A stretch of 64,000 bases of DNA from Planomicrobium okeanokoites (GTDB taxonomy: Bacteria > Bacillota > Bacilli > Bacillales_A > Planococcaceae), in assembly GCF_003428875.1 (NCBI RefSeq), contig NZ_QQRS01000002.1:1-64000 (forward strand), written 5' to 3'. Both the position numbers and the translations under genes were made by a program. This document shows positions 15,226 through 23,535 of this stretch, in pieces (positions within the stretch are counted from its first letter, which is position 1; each line of letters begins with the position of its first letter). The notes under the pieces were generated by a model. The model saw nothing but the letters and a program-made list of their open reading frames with translations, was not told where the DNA came from and did no database searches.

Positions 15226-15903
15226 TCAGCTTATTTTACGGATGAGATCCGCTTTATTATTTTTAGGTGAATTCACTTCTTCCGACACCTGGTAAGCTTC
15301 CATTTCCCCATCTTCATAAGGTTTCAGCACGCTCTCCAACATTTCAATATCCTGCACATTCGGATCAAGCCAGATTTTTTCCGCTTCCTTGGATAATATG
15401 ACCGGCATGCGATCATGGATTGATGCCATCACTCCATTCGGTTTGGTGGTTAAAATGGAGCAGCTGTGGATCGGCTCCCCTTCCGGAGATTCCCAGGACT
15501 CCCAAAGGCCGGCGAATGCAAAAGGTTCCTCTGATTTCATCTTGATCAGCATCGGCGTCTTGCCTTCTTCATCTTTTCTCCACTCATAGAAGGAGTCGGC
15601 AATGATAAGGCATCGTTTCTTTTTGAAAGCATTGCGGAAACTCGGCTTTTCCGCTGCAGTTTCCGATCGCGCATTAATCATCTTATATCCTATTTTTGCA
15701 TCTTTTGCCCATGGTGGAATAAGCCCCCACTTCAGTTTGCCCAAGCGGTTTTTATTTCCGTCGCTGACAACAGCGGCAATCAGTTGGGAAGGTGCAATGT
15801 TATAGCTCGGCTCATATTCATTTTCGTCAAAGGAAGCCTGTTCGATACTAAAACGTTCCAGTATGACCTTATAATCTGCGTATAGCGCAAATCTTCCGCA
15901 CAT
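15226..15903 (-). CDS. SRAP/HMCES (YedK) family abasic-site crosslinking protein
   Basis: An SOS-response-associated peptidase protein that forms a covalent bond with abasic sites in single-stranded DNA. The catalytic Cys must be residue 2 after Met removal. The protein begins MCGRFAL at ATG 15903, which has AAGGGTG 7 nt upstream; a GTG three codons earlier overlaps that site and is rejected. Other key motifs are NIAPSQ, WGLIPPWAKD, INARSET, ADSFYEW (Glu) and SIHDRMPVIL (His). The length of 225 residues is normal. It acts in replication-associated protection of abasic DNA. Confidence 0.93.
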   Translation of the reverse strand: MCGRFALYADYKVILERFSIEQASFDENEYEPSYNIAPSQLIAAVVSDGNKNRLGKLKWGLIPPWAKDAKIGYKMINARSETAAEKPSFRNAFKKKRCLIIADSFYEWRKDEEGKTPMLIKMKSEEPFAFAGLWESWESPEGEPIHSCSILTTKPNGVMASIHDRMPVILSKEAEKIWLDPNVQDIEMLESVLKPYEDGEMEAYQVSEEVNSPKNNKADLIRKIS

Positions 15904-16161
15904 GGTTCTCACCCTTTCGCCATCATTGTATCTTGCTTTCTGACAAATTGACAGATGCCGCTTCTTAAAGAACTTTAGCCTCCATCAACAAATAGTAATG
16001 CTACTGGAATGCAGCAATACTTCCTTACCCAATAGGAAAGATGTCAGCATAATTTTATCATGTAATCACATATACATTAAGAAAATTTCGACTATTTTAC
16101 ATAAACTGTTAAAGTTATGCGGATTTTTTCTTGAATGATCCAATATAGGGGGTTCTAAACC

Positions 16162-16187
16162 CTTTCCTAAGGAAAGAGTGTTATAAT
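16162..16187 (+). promoter_or_regulatory. Palindrome overlapping a TATAAT promoter
   Basis: CTTTCCTAAGGAAAG (16162-16176) has 7-bp perfect arms and lies just upstream of a consensus TATAAT at 16182-16187. No good -35 is visible, so an activator or repressor may act there. Confidence 0.45.
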
Positions 16188-16220
16188 AAGTATACATTGA
16201 TTTCTGTAAGGAGGAATAAC

Positions 16221-16652
16221 ATGGCTACTGCACGAGAAATGAGTCTGGTCAATAAAGATTTTTTGGTAGAAGAACTCGGGCTGAAGCAACAGGGCAATTC
16301 GGCTGTATTTACAAATGAGGATACATTTGTACTATCACCGTCGGTCCAACGATACGAAAAAGGATTTGATGTCAGCGATTTTACGTTGGCGAAATACGAT
16401 CCGGAAAAACAACAAGGATTTTTGATTGTCCGTTATATGGATACCTTTCTCATGGCCAAGCTTGAAAGCTTCATTGATAAAATGATGCCTCCTGAGCTGA
16501 AAATCACCAAGAAAAATACCAAACCGCATTGGAAATTCACTGTAGCCGAAAATCCGGCTTACCATATTGTCAATACGCAAAACAAAGAATTACGTTACCG
16601 TTTGCAGGAACCTTCCAAGAAACAGATTGTTTCGTACTTCAATAAAATGTAA
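16221..16652 (+). CDS. Conserved hypothetical protein
   Basis: A 143-residue soluble protein with no family I recognise. It mixes alpha and beta segments (FVLSPSVQRYEKGFDVSDFTLAKYD, FLIVRYMDTFLMAKLESFIDKM) and has a basic C-terminus (KKNTKPHWKFTV, KELRYRLQEPSKKQIVSYF). The start is ATG 16221, with AAGGAGG 7 nt before it; the longer in-frame TTG at 16197 precedes the ribosome binding site. It is a single-gene unit with its own TATAAT promoter and a shared terminator. Confidence 0.7.
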   Translation: MATAREMSLVNKDFLVEELGLKQQGNSAVFTNEDTFVLSPSVQRYEKGFDVSDFTLAKYDPEKQQGFLIVRYMDTFLMAKLESFIDKMMPPELKITKKNTKPHWKFTVAENPAYHIVNTQNKELRYRLQEPSKKQIVSYFNKM

Positions 16653-16689
16653 AAAGACAGTCTCCGATTTTAACCGGGGACTGTCTTTA
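16653..16689. terminator. Bidirectional terminator
   Basis: Stem AAAGACAGTC..CCG/CGG..GACTGTCTTT with flanking A and T tracts between convergent genes. Confidence 0.85.
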
Positions 16690-16692
16690 TTT

Positions 16693-16884
16693 TTATTCTT
16701 CTTCATTTTCACGGATGGGCTCTCTTTCATCACCGATTCCGGTATTGCTGTGGGCTCCTTCTCTACGCAGTTCTTCGCCGTCACGTTTTTCAGCATCTTT
16801 GCCGCCAAAACTGCCGTGGTTCTGTCCGCCTCTTCGCGTGCTCCTGTTCTCCTGTTCACGATCGGAAAATTCCTGCTTGCTCAT
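16693..16884 (-). CDS. Small hydrophilic KGG-like stress protein
   Basis: A 63-residue, strongly charged protein. The segments RGGQNHGSFGGKDAEKRDGEE and LRREGAHSNTG loosely resemble the KGG motif of plant/bacterial stress-induced proteins such as GsiB-type hydrophilins. No fold is predicted. The ATG has a GGAGG site at 8 nt, and a sigma-B type promoter lies upstream. Likely a desiccation or general stress protein, which is inference from composition and promoter. Confidence 0.65.
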   Translation of the reverse strand: MSKQEFSDREQENRSTRRGGQNHGSFGGKDAEKRDGEELRREGAHSNTGIGDEREPIRENEEE

Positions 16885-16920
16885 GCTGATTCCTCCTTAG
16901 AAGATCGTCTTATTTATTTC

Positions 16921-16945
16921 TTTCCCTATTTACTTCTAAGAAAAC
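16921..16945 (-). promoter_or_regulatory. Sigma-B promoter of the small hydrophilic gene
   Basis: Minus strand GTTTTC, 13 bp, GGGAAA, 37 bp upstream of the start. Confidence 0.6.
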
Positions 16946-17001
16946 ACGATATTCACCCGAGAATCAAGAATTGGTCCGACCGAAAAAATAGTGGTGATTT
17001 T

Positions 17002-17481
17002 TCAATAGTAGAAGCCAAAAGCTGCCATTCCAAAATAGACCGACAGCAGGGACAAAGCTGCGAAAACCACATATTCCACTGTGCTTCCGGTTTTGGTGGT
17101 CAATGGAAGCCGAACCGTGATTTTAAAAGGGAAAAATAACTTGATGCCTTTTTTGGTGGCCATATCCAATAAAAGATGGCTCGCCATTCCCGCCAAGAGA
17201 CCGGCTGAGATTGCTTCATTCGGCAAAAAGGCATTAAACAATAACGCCGCCAGTATTAGAAAAATAAGACTGTGAGTGAATGTCCGGTGACCGAAACATA
17301 TGTTGATGATTTTCGAAACAACCGGAAAAGCACGGCCGATTTTACTTCCTCCATGACAGATATCCGGTATAACGGCCCCTACCGCTCCAGCGCCAAGAAG
17401 GAGCACCGGTTCATAATTTGTGATTTGTGCAAATGCAAGACTTGCTGCGATGCCGCCCATGATGTGTGTTTTCCCTGTCAT
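17002..17481 (-). CDS. YdjM-type membrane-bound metal-dependent hydrolase
   Basis: A 159-residue integral membrane protein of the YdjM family (LexA-binding, inner membrane-associated putative hydrolase; YvsG/YfhP in B. subtilis). Conserved histidine/aspartate sites are THIMGG at the N-terminus, VIPDICHGGS, HRTFTHSL and SHLLLDMATKKG, arranged between four hydrophobic helices. Metal binding is predicted, the substrate unknown. The ATG follows GGGGAATC. It is divergent from the HD-domain gene, sharing an 89-bp promoter region. Confidence 0.88.
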   Translation of the reverse strand: MTGKTHIMGGIAASLAFAQITNYEPVLLLGAGAVGAVIPDICHGGSKIGRAFPVVSKIINICFGHRTFTHSLIFLILAALLFNAFLPNEAISAGLLAGMASHLLLDMATKKGIKLFFPFKITVRLPLTTKTGSTVEYVVFAALSLLSVYFGMAAFGFYY

Positions 17482-17570
17482 GCTGATTCCCCTTCTCTTC
17501 TATACTCTTTTATTATACTGAAAATAGGGTATGGTGAAGATATAGAATTATAGAAAAAGGAGTTTTAGTT

Positions 17571-18221
17571 ATGGGAATCCACACATTTTTTAACTCATTA
17601 AACGATTTGGAACGTATCATCCGGGCTCCCGGCAGATTTAAATTCGAAGAACATAATGTCGCGGCGCATTCTTGGAAGGTCAGTCAGTACGCCATGTTTT
17701 TCGCCACGATCGAAGAACGCGCAGGACGCGAAATCGATTGGAAATCTCTATATGAAAAAACCATTAACCACGATTTCGCTGAAGTCTTTATCGGCGACAT
17801 CAAAACGCCAGTGAAACATTCATCACCCGAATTGAAGGAAATGATTGCACAGGTCGAAGAAGGGATGATGGAAAAATTCATCACCCGCGAAATTCCGGAA
17901 GAATTTCAGCAGGTATTTTTTGACCGAATGAAAGAAGGCAAAGACGGAACAATTGAAGGCCGGCTGCTTGAACTCGCAGACAAGCTGGATCAATTCTATG
18001 AATCCTTCAACGAAATGAAGCGCGGCAATGCCGACCCCGAATTCGCTAAAATGTACCGCATTGCATTGACGAAACTGCTTAATATTCCACTGGAAGCCAG
18101 CGTCAGCTATTTCAAAAACATCCTTCTTGAAGATGTGATCAACGAAGACAGCGTGATGGATGTCAAATCGATAACACTGCAGGTACTTGAGCGACACAAG
18201 CATTCACCATATATTTCATAA
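17571..18221 (+). CDS. YfbR-like HD-domain 5'-nucleotidase
   Basis: A 216-residue HD-domain phosphohydrolase of the YfbR-like type. The metal ligands are His in HNVAAHSWKVSQ, the HD pair in NHDFAEVFIGDIKTPVKH, and a distal Asp in LLELADKLDQF. E. coli YfbR dephosphorylates deoxynucleoside monophosphates; a similar role in nucleotide pool control is likely here. The ATG follows AAAAGGAGTTTTAGTT. It is followed after 68 bp by the CNNM gene on the same strand. Confidence 0.85.
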   Translation: MGIHTFFNSLNDLERIIRAPGRFKFEEHNVAAHSWKVSQYAMFFATIEERAGREIDWKSLYEKTINHDFAEVFIGDIKTPVKHSSPELKEMIAQVEEGMMEKFITREIPEEFQQVFFDRMKEGKDGTIEGRLLELADKLDQFYESFNEMKRGNADPEFAKMYRIALTKLLNIPLEASVSYFKNILLEDVINEDSVMDVKSITLQVLERHKHSPYIS

Positions 18222-18269
18222 TCGCCTTATGGTAAATTGTATATAGTACAAATTAACCCGGAGGTGAAT

Positions 18270-18283
18270 CCCTTAGTTAAGGG
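18270..18283 (+). promoter_or_regulatory. Hairpin over the CNNM ribosome binding site
   Basis: CCCTT-AGTT-AAGGG: the AAGGG used by the TTG start at 18290 is the 3' arm, so folding would hide it. A free GGAGGTG lies just upstream at 18260-18266. Confidence 0.4.
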
Positions 18284-18289
18284 AATTTA

Positions 18290-19591
18290 TTGGACCCCAT
18301 ACTTTTAGTGAATTCAGCGTTATTCGTTTTATTAATTTTATTTACCGCCGTATTTGTCGGAGCAGAGTTTGCGATCGTGAAAGTCCGCATGTCGCGCATC
18401 GACCAATTGATCGATGAAGGCAATAAGAGAGCGGGAATCGCCAAAAAAATCCTGGATGATCTCGACTACTACCTGTCTGCGTGCCAGCTCGGAATCACAA
18501 TGACGGCTCTTGGACTCGGCTGGCTGGGCAAACCGGCTGTCGAACAGCTGATCCTCCCCTTATTCAGGGATATCGGTTTGGCTTCTTCATCCGCTTTGGT
18601 CATCTCATTTATCCTGGCTTTCTCTTTGGTGACATTTCTTCATGTCGTCATCGGTGAAATGACGCCGAAGTCTCTTGCATTGCATTCAGCTGAGCGCATG
18701 ACCCTTGCACTTGCCCCTATCCTTTATGTGTTTGGAAAAATAATGGCTCCATTCATTTTCGTGATGACAGGGGCTTCACGGCTGCTGCTGCGTATTTTCG
18801 GTATACAGCCAGCCCAGGCAGAGCAAGGGCATTCCGAAGAAGAATTAAAGATCATCATGGCTCAAAGTTTTCAGAGCGGCGAAATCAACCAGACAGAGCT
18901 TTCCTATATGCAGAATATCTTTGCTTTTGACGAACGCAGCGCAAAAGATGTGATGGTGCCGCGCACCCAAATGATCGCTTTTCCCGATTCTCTGAGTTCG
19001 GAAGAATTACTGGCGGAAATACGTGAGCATCGTTTTACGCGGTATCCGATTGCACGTGATGGGGATAAAGATGACTTGATCGGTTTCATCAATGCCAAGG
19101 AAGTTCTGACTAATTACGCAGTTAATGGATCCGTTGAAATGGCGGAGCTTATCCATAGCTTACCGTATTTCCATGAAACGACTCCTCTTCAGACAGCTTT
19201 AGTGAAAATGCAGAAAGACCGCACCCATATCGCTCTTGTCATCGACGAATATGGCGGAACTTCCGGGTTGATCACAATGGAAGATATTTTGGAAGAAATC
19301 GTCGGGGAGATCCGGGACGAGTTCGATGAGGACGAGGAAGCGGATATCATTAAAGAAAACGAAAATCGATATTTACTGAACGGCAGGGTACTATTGAAAG
19401 ACCTTGAGGAACGCTTCGGCATCGAGTTTGATGACAGTGAAGATATTGATACGATTGCGGGCTGGGTACAGCATCAATTGATTGAAGCTGAGACAGGCAG
19501 TACATTTGAAACGAATGGCTTCCGCTGGTCTATTGTAAATATGGAAAATCATCATATATTGAAGGTCTCATTGGATATTCTGGAAAATTAA
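18290..19591 (+). CDS. CNNM/CBS-domain transporter (hemolysin-C/MpfA family)
   Basis: A 433-residue membrane protein. An N-terminal CNNM/DUF21 domain with four hydrophobic segments spans residues 1-190 (FVGAEFAIVKVRMSRID, ACQLGITMTALGLGWLGKP, HVVIGEMTPKS). A CBS pair follows (200-335; VMVPRTQM, HIALVIDEYGGTSGLITMEDILEEIVGEI), then a CorC_HlyC C-terminal domain. Members such as B. subtilis MpfA (YhdP) export magnesium; others are uncharacterised, so the metal role is inference. The TTG start fits family alignment and the AAGGGA at 6 nt. It ends at a very strong terminator. Confidence 0.88.
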   Translation: MDPILLVNSALFVLLILFTAVFVGAEFAIVKVRMSRIDQLIDEGNKRAGIAKKILDDLDYYLSACQLGITMTALGLGWLGKPAVEQLILPLFRDIGLASSSALVISFILAFSLVTFLHVVIGEMTPKSLALHSAERMTLALAPILYVFGKIMAPFIFVMTGASRLLLRIFGIQPAQAEQGHSEEELKIIMAQSFQSGEINQTELSYMQNIFAFDERSAKDVMVPRTQMIAFPDSLSSEELLAEIREHRFTRYPIARDGDKDDLIGFINAKEVLTNYAVNGSVEMAELIHSLPYFHETTPLQTALVKMQKDRTHIALVIDEYGGTSGLITMEDILEEIVGEIRDEFDEDEEADIIKENENRYLLNGRVLLKDLEERFGIEFDDSEDIDTIAGWVQHQLIEAETGSTFETNGFRWSIVNMENHHILKVSLDILEN

Positions 19592-19602
19592 TAAAAATGA
19601 AT

Positions 19603-19647
19603 AAAGCAGTGAACGGAAATAATCGTATTTCCGTTCACTGCTTTTTT
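19603..19647 (+). terminator. Strong terminator of the CNNM gene
   Basis: Perfect 19-bp stem (19603-19621 with 19626-19644), ATCG loop, T-tract after it. Confidence 0.95.
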
Positions 19648-19752
19648 GCATGAAGGAGATTATTCTTCCGATTTCGCTTGGCCAATAAACTCTAAATTGA
19701 TGAAACCGGACGTCGTTTTTTTTTCTCAATTCCCTTAATTATGCTTCTTTAG

Positions 19753-19778
19753 GATTAAGCTGCAGTTCCAGCGGGCAT
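19753..19778 (+). promoter_or_regulatory. Sigma-B-like promoter of the YihY gene
   Basis: GATTAA, 14 bp, GGGCAT, 38 bp before the start; two mismatches in total. Confidence 0.5.
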
Positions 19779-19816
19779 ACAAAAGGTAAGAAACCAAAAA
19801 AATGGAGGTCGAAGAT

Positions 19817-20659
19817 ATGGGAAAAGCTAAATCCTACGGCAAAGAATTCGGGGCAAAGTTTAAAGAAGACAATGCCACGATTCTTGCAGCAGCACAGGCT
19901 TACTATTATTTGCTGGCTATCGTGCCCTTATTGATCCTGCTGCTGGCAATTCTGCCGTATCTGCAAATCGAACCGCAACGCGTCATGGACTTCATGGGTA
20001 CGATCCTTCCGGGCGAAGTGGCTTCGACATTTGAAGAACAGATTGTAAGTGTCGTCACGACACCATCCGGTGGTCTGTTAACATTCGGTATCCTGGGTAC
20101 GTTATGGTCTGCATCAAATGCAGTCAGTGCTTTTATCAAAGCAACCAATGAAGCATATGACGTTGAAGAAACAAGATCATTTTTTGCCCAGAAAGGCATC
20201 GCCATCCTTTTGACGCTGTTCATGCTGGTTGCCGTAATCATAGCGCTGGTACTGCCGATTTTCGGAGGCACAATTATTGATATGATCAGTTCATTTATGA
20301 ACTTGCCATCACAGACGGAAATCATATTCCAGGTACTCCGTTGGGTCATCTCGATTGCGGTAATGAGTATCGTTTTGGCGATCATGTATAAAATTGCACC
20401 AAATAAACACTTCCCATTCAAAGAAGTAATCATCGGTGCTTTGATAGCTACCATTCTATGGCAGCTTGTATCTCTCGCGTTCTCGTTCTACGTATCTAAT
20501 TTCGGCAGTTACAGCGCCACATATGGCAGTCTCGGCGGTTTGATCGTCTTGATCCTGTGGTTCTTCCTGACCGGTCTGATCTTGGTGATCGGCGCTGAAA
20601 TCAACGCCATCATCCATCGCCATAAAAACGTAAAGAATGAACCTGCCAAAGTTCATTGA
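19817..20659 (+). CDS. YihY/BrkB family membrane protein
   Basis: A 280-residue integral membrane protein of the YihY (formerly RNase BN/BrkB) family with six hydrophobic helices. Family markers include AAAQAYYYLLAIVPLLILL, LGTLWSASNAVSAFIKATNEAYDVEETR and YGSLGGLIVLILWFFLTGLILVIGAEINA. Function is uncertain; it is not a ribonuclease. The start is ATG 19817, because GGAGGT lies 8 nt before it and inside the longer frame opening at 19802. Likely sigma-B controlled. Confidence 0.88.
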   Translation: MGKAKSYGKEFGAKFKEDNATILAAAQAYYYLLAIVPLLILLLAILPYLQIEPQRVMDFMGTILPGEVASTFEEQIVSVVTTPSGGLLTFGILGTLWSASNAVSAFIKATNEAYDVEETRSFFAQKGIAILLTLFMLVAVIIALVLPIFGGTIIDMISSFMNLPSQTEIIFQVLRWVISIAVMSIVLAIMYKIAPNKHFPFKEVIIGALIATILWQLVSLAFSFYVSNFGSYSATYGSLGGLIVLILWFFLTGLILVIGAEINAIIHRHKNVKNEPAKVH

Positions 20660-20669
20660 TACCAAGCTT

Positions 20670-20713
20670 AAACGCTCCGCCGTAAGCATGTGCTTACAGC
20701 AGAGCGTTTTTTT
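20670..20713. terminator. Bidirectional terminator
   Basis: Stem AAACGCTC..GC / GC..GAGCGTTT enclosing GTAAGCA/TGCTTAC, with a T7 tail, between convergent genes. Confidence 0.9.
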
Positions 20714-20732
20714 GTGCATATTTACTCCCGCA

Positions 20733-21683
20733 TTAATCCGGCAAATGCGCTAGGAAGTTCCGGTAAGCAAAACCTTCCACTTCGGTTTCCGAGTAATGCT
20801 TTTGCAATTCATCGATTAGCACCGGATAATCGCCGGCGTTTTTCAAACTGTCCGTAAAGAGTTTGATGCCGTCGAAATCAGAGCCGAATCCGATGTGTTC
20901 CAAGCCCCCCAGTGAGCAAAAATGATCGATATGGCGGATTAAATCCGGAATTGTCGCCCGCTCCTGGTTTTCATTAATGAATGGAGGATAAAAAACGACA
21001 TTTACCATCGCCTTTCTTTTGAACATCTCCATCGCCTGTTCATCAGTCAAATTCCTTGCATGATTGCATAAAGCTCTTGCGTTCGAATGGCTGGCTACCG
21101 GGAACTCGGCAAGCTCAATTACATCCCAGAAAGCTTTTTCCGACAGGTGCGACACATCTGTCAGAATCCGCTGTTCGTTGTTTGCGTGCACCACATTTTT
21201 CCCTAACAGGGTCAAGCCCGCCCCTCTTGGTTCACCTGCACCATCTGCACAAAGATTTGCGGTGTTCCAAGTCAGCCCGACAGACAGCACACCCAAGCGG
21301 TAGAGATGTCGCAGTTTTGCAAGATCATTTCCGATTGGCTCCGCCCCTTCAAGCGTCAGCACTGCACCGATTTCATCCTCTTTAAGCTCCTTGATGTCCT
21401 GCCACCTGGCAATATGGCGCATCTGGGGGTTCATGCCGATTATTTCGGAATGGAAAAGGTCAACCTGCTCAAGGGCATGCTGCCATTTTTCATCTGAAGG
21501 CAATTCAGGATGAAGAAAAATCGCGAAAAACTGGACTTTAACGCCACCTGACTGCAGCCGGTGAAAATTGGTATCCAGCTCTTCAGCATTCGTGAAATTC
21601 AAAAGCGGCTTGCGGTAAAGTGAATCTCTCTTCGCCACTTGCATTTTAAACAAAGCATCACAGTGCATATCTATGATTGTCAC
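20733..21683 (-). CDS. Membrane-dipeptidase family (M19) dipeptidase
   Basis: A 316-residue zinc dipeptidase of peptidase family M19 (renal dipeptidase-like). Metal-binding sites are visible: DMHCD at residues 5-9, the bridging Glu in LTLEGAEP, DVSHLSEKAFWDV, and SHSNARALCNHARNLTD; GFGSDFDG marks the C-terminal active-site loop. There is no signal peptide, so it is cytoplasmic. It would split dipeptides, possibly with D-amino acids. The GTG start has GGAGATGG upstream. Confidence 0.92.
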   Translation of the reverse strand: MTIIDMHCDALFKMQVAKRDSLYRKPLLNFTNAEELDTNFHRLQSGGVKVQFFAIFLHPELPSDEKWQHALEQVDLFHSEIIGMNPQMRHIARWQDIKELKEDEIGAVLTLEGAEPIGNDLAKLRHLYRLGVLSVGLTWNTANLCADGAGEPRGAGLTLLGKNVVHANNEQRILTDVSHLSEKAFWDVIELAEFPVASHSNARALCNHARNLTDEQAMEMFKRKAMVNVVFYPPFINENQERATIPDLIRHIDHFCSLGGLEHIGFGSDFDGIKLFTDSLKNAGDYPVLIDELQKHYSETEVEGFAYRNFLAHLPD

Positions 21684-21713
21684 TTCACCATCTCCTCTCT
21701 TTTTTAGAAAAAC

Positions 21714-21983
21714 TCATCCTTCCCATGCAATTTCCGTTGAATAGACGAGGCTGTCCCCTATAAAGATCCGGCATTTCGTATAAAAGCAGCTCAACCCCAA
21801 TGAAACCTTTATTTCCTGAAATTCCCCGTTATCATCACGCAGTTTACCGAACAAGCGGGAGCTGAGTGCAAATCCTGGCTGGTCATCCTGGAGAACACCA
21901 TCCACCCATAATTTCTTTTGGTCCCAAGTACTTTCAATCCGAATACGATGTGAAGAATGTTTGATTTCCCATGTATCTCTCAT
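21714..21983 (-). CDS. Small hypothetical protein
   Basis: An 89-residue soluble protein rich in tryptophan-, aspartate- and beta-type segments (DTWEIKHSSHRIRIESTWDQKKLWVDGVLQ, FGKLRDDNGEFQEIKVSLG, CRIFIGDSLVYSTEIAWEG). It reads like a compact beta-sandwich, but I recognise no family. The start is ATG 21983, with GGAGG 7 nt upstream. It lies 30 bp upstream of the dipeptidase gene and is probably cotranscribed with it. Confidence 0.7.
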   Translation of the reverse strand: MRDTWEIKHSSHRIRIESTWDQKKLWVDGVLQDDQPGFALSSRLFGKLRDDNGEFQEIKVSLGLSCFYTKCRIFIGDSLVYSTEIAWEG

Positions 21984-22050
21984 CGTCACGCCTCCGTTTC
22001 ATCTGTTAGGGACAGTATAGCAAATTATCGGAATCGTTTCTTCATTGGAA

Positions 22051-22082
22051 CAGCCGGCCTCGTCTATATGACGGGCCGGCTG
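22051..22082 (-). terminator. Hairpin at the end of the catabolic operon
   Basis: Stem CAGCCGGCC/GGCCGGCTG extended inside by CGTC/GACG, 14 bp past the last stop codon. It lacks a T-tract, so it could be a transcript-stabilising stem or a weak terminator. Confidence 0.6.
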
Positions 22083-22095
22083 TCGGTCAGTGAAT

Positions 22096-22398
22096 TCATG
22101 AAGCTTTTTTATAGATATATGCGCCCTCTTCAATCCGGTCAAGCGTAACTTTATCCCCGATAGCCACATCTTCTTCCATCCGGGATGTCACTTTGGCGTT
22201 CGCTTCATCCAAATCGACAAGTACAACGTTATAAGGAGCGATATGGGCAAATTCAGCTGGGGCAATGTGAATTTTGGTGAAGCTGTATACGGTGCCGTCA
22301 TCGCTGACTTCTTTTTCTTCAAATTCCGATTTGCCGCAAACCGCGCAATTGTACTTTTTTGCAATTGAATCGTTGCCACAGCATGAGTAGATTTTCAT
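22096..22398 (-). CDS. DUF35 OB-fold/zinc-ribbon acyl-CoA accessory protein
   Basis: A 100-residue DUF35 protein: a short zinc ribbon (Cys pairs in YSCCGND and CAVCGKSEF) then an OB-fold with GTVYSFTKIHIAP and PYNVVLVDLDEAN. DUF35 proteins partner SCP-x-type thiolases and related acyl-CoA enzymes, often as obligate subunits. It starts 3 nt downstream of the thiolase gene, supporting a complex with it. It is the last gene of the operon. Confidence 0.85.
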   Translation of the reverse strand: MKIYSCCGNDSIAKKYNCAVCGKSEFEEKEVSDDGTVYSFTKIHIAPAEFAHIAPYNVVLVDLDEANAKVTSRMEEDVAIGDKVTLDRIEEGAYIYKKAS

Positions 22399-22401
22399 CG
22401 C

Positions 22402-23535
22402 TTACACCCTTTCTAATATATGGACAGTCGAGTAAGAACCGGTGCCCCCTAAATTTTGGGCCAGTGCGATGCGTGGCATGCCGTCCACCTGGTTGGCCGC
22501 GTTCCCGCGAAGCTGGCGCACCAACTGGTAAACTTGCGCAATTCCGGTAGCACCGATCGGATGGCCGCGTGACAATAAACCGCCGCTTGTATTCACCGGC
22601 TTTTCGCCGTTGACTTGAGTTCTGCCTTCTTCAATGGCTTTCCAGCCTTCCAATGGTTTATAGAAGCTCAATTCCTCGATTGCGATGATTTCAGTCATCG
22701 AGAAACAATCATGAATTTCTACCACATCAATGTCTTCCGGACCCAAACCTGCTTTTTCGTAAGCAAGCCTGCCTGATTCACCGATTGCCGGGATAGACAG
22801 CAGATTGACTGCATCCTGCATTTTAGTTGGTCCGGATACTTGCGAACTCGCGCGCACATGAATCGGGGATTTTTTTCTGGAGATGACAACAGCCGCCGCC
22901 CCGTCTGTCATTGGGGAACAATCAAACAAGCCCAGCGGATCCGTAATCATACGTGCCGCCATAATTTCTTCCAGCGTCGTCGGCTTCGGAAATTGCGCCA
23001 ACGGATTGTTGACGCCGTTTTGGCGGTTCTTCAATGCTACACGTGCAAGATGCTCTTTTGTCGCATCCGTTTCATGGAAATAGCGATTTGCCAGAACTCC
23101 GAAAAAACCTGGGAATGTTAAACCGGCATTTTTTTCAGTCGTCGTCGTATCCATCGCTGCGTTGATCGCTTGCGTAACGTCCGCCGTTTCCGCATGCTTC
23201 ATCTTTTCGGCACCAGCCACTAGCACTGTGTCATATTCCCCGCTCATGATGCCAAGCAGTCCTTGGCGCAAAGCGATTCCACCCGAAGCACAAGCGCCTT
23301 CGACTTTTGTCGATGGGATGTAGCCGAGACCGAGATCGTTTGCCACAATGGCACCAAGAATTTCCTGGTTGGAAATACTGCCCCCCATGAAATTCCCGAC
23401 ATAAACCGCATCAATTTTTGGGCGTCCCGCATCATTCAACGCCTCTGTACAAGCTTCAAGCAATAATTCTTTTAAAGACGATTCCAGTTTCCCGAATTTC
23501 GTCATGCCGATTCCATGGACATATGCACCGGTCAT
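22402..23535 (-). CDS. SCP-x-like thiolase (acetyl-CoA acetyltransferase family)
   Basis: A 377-residue thiolase-fold protein. The N-terminal nucleophile Cys is in VEGACASGGIAL, and the C-terminal His is in SGGLLSRGHPIGATG. The C-terminal CxG cysteine of classical thiolases is replaced by QNLGGTG, typical of the SCP-x/sterol-carrier branch that usually needs a DUF35 partner. It may cleave a beta-ketoacyl-CoA or perform a retro-Claisen/aldol step in the pathway. It overlaps the upstream acyl-CoA ligase gene by 4 nt and is followed by the DUF35 gene. Confidence 0.88.
   Translation of the reverse strand: MTGAYVHGIGMTKFGKLESSLKELLLEACTEALNDAGRPKIDAVYVGNFMGGSISNQEILGAIVANDLGLGYIPSTKVEGACASGGIALRQGLLGIMSGEYDTVLVAGAEKMKHAETADVTQAINAAMDTTTTEKNAGLTFPGFFGVLANRYFHETDATKEHLARVALKNRQNGVNNPLAQFPKPTTLEEIMAARMITDPLGLFDCSPMTDGAAAVVISRKKSPIHVRASSQVSGPTKMQDAVNLLSIPAIGESGRLAYEKAGLGPEDIDVVEIHDCFSMTEIIAIEELSFYKPLEGWKAIEEGRTQVNGEKPVNTSGGLLSRGHPIGATGIAQVYQLVRQLRGNAANQVDGMPRIALAQNLGGTGSYSTVHILERV

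Noticed and set aside
17501-17532. Sigma-B promoter before the HD-domain gene (GGGTAT at 17527)
   Set aside because: The hexamer at the -35 distance (TTTTAT) matches poorly and a TATACT-like sigma-A alternative overlaps.
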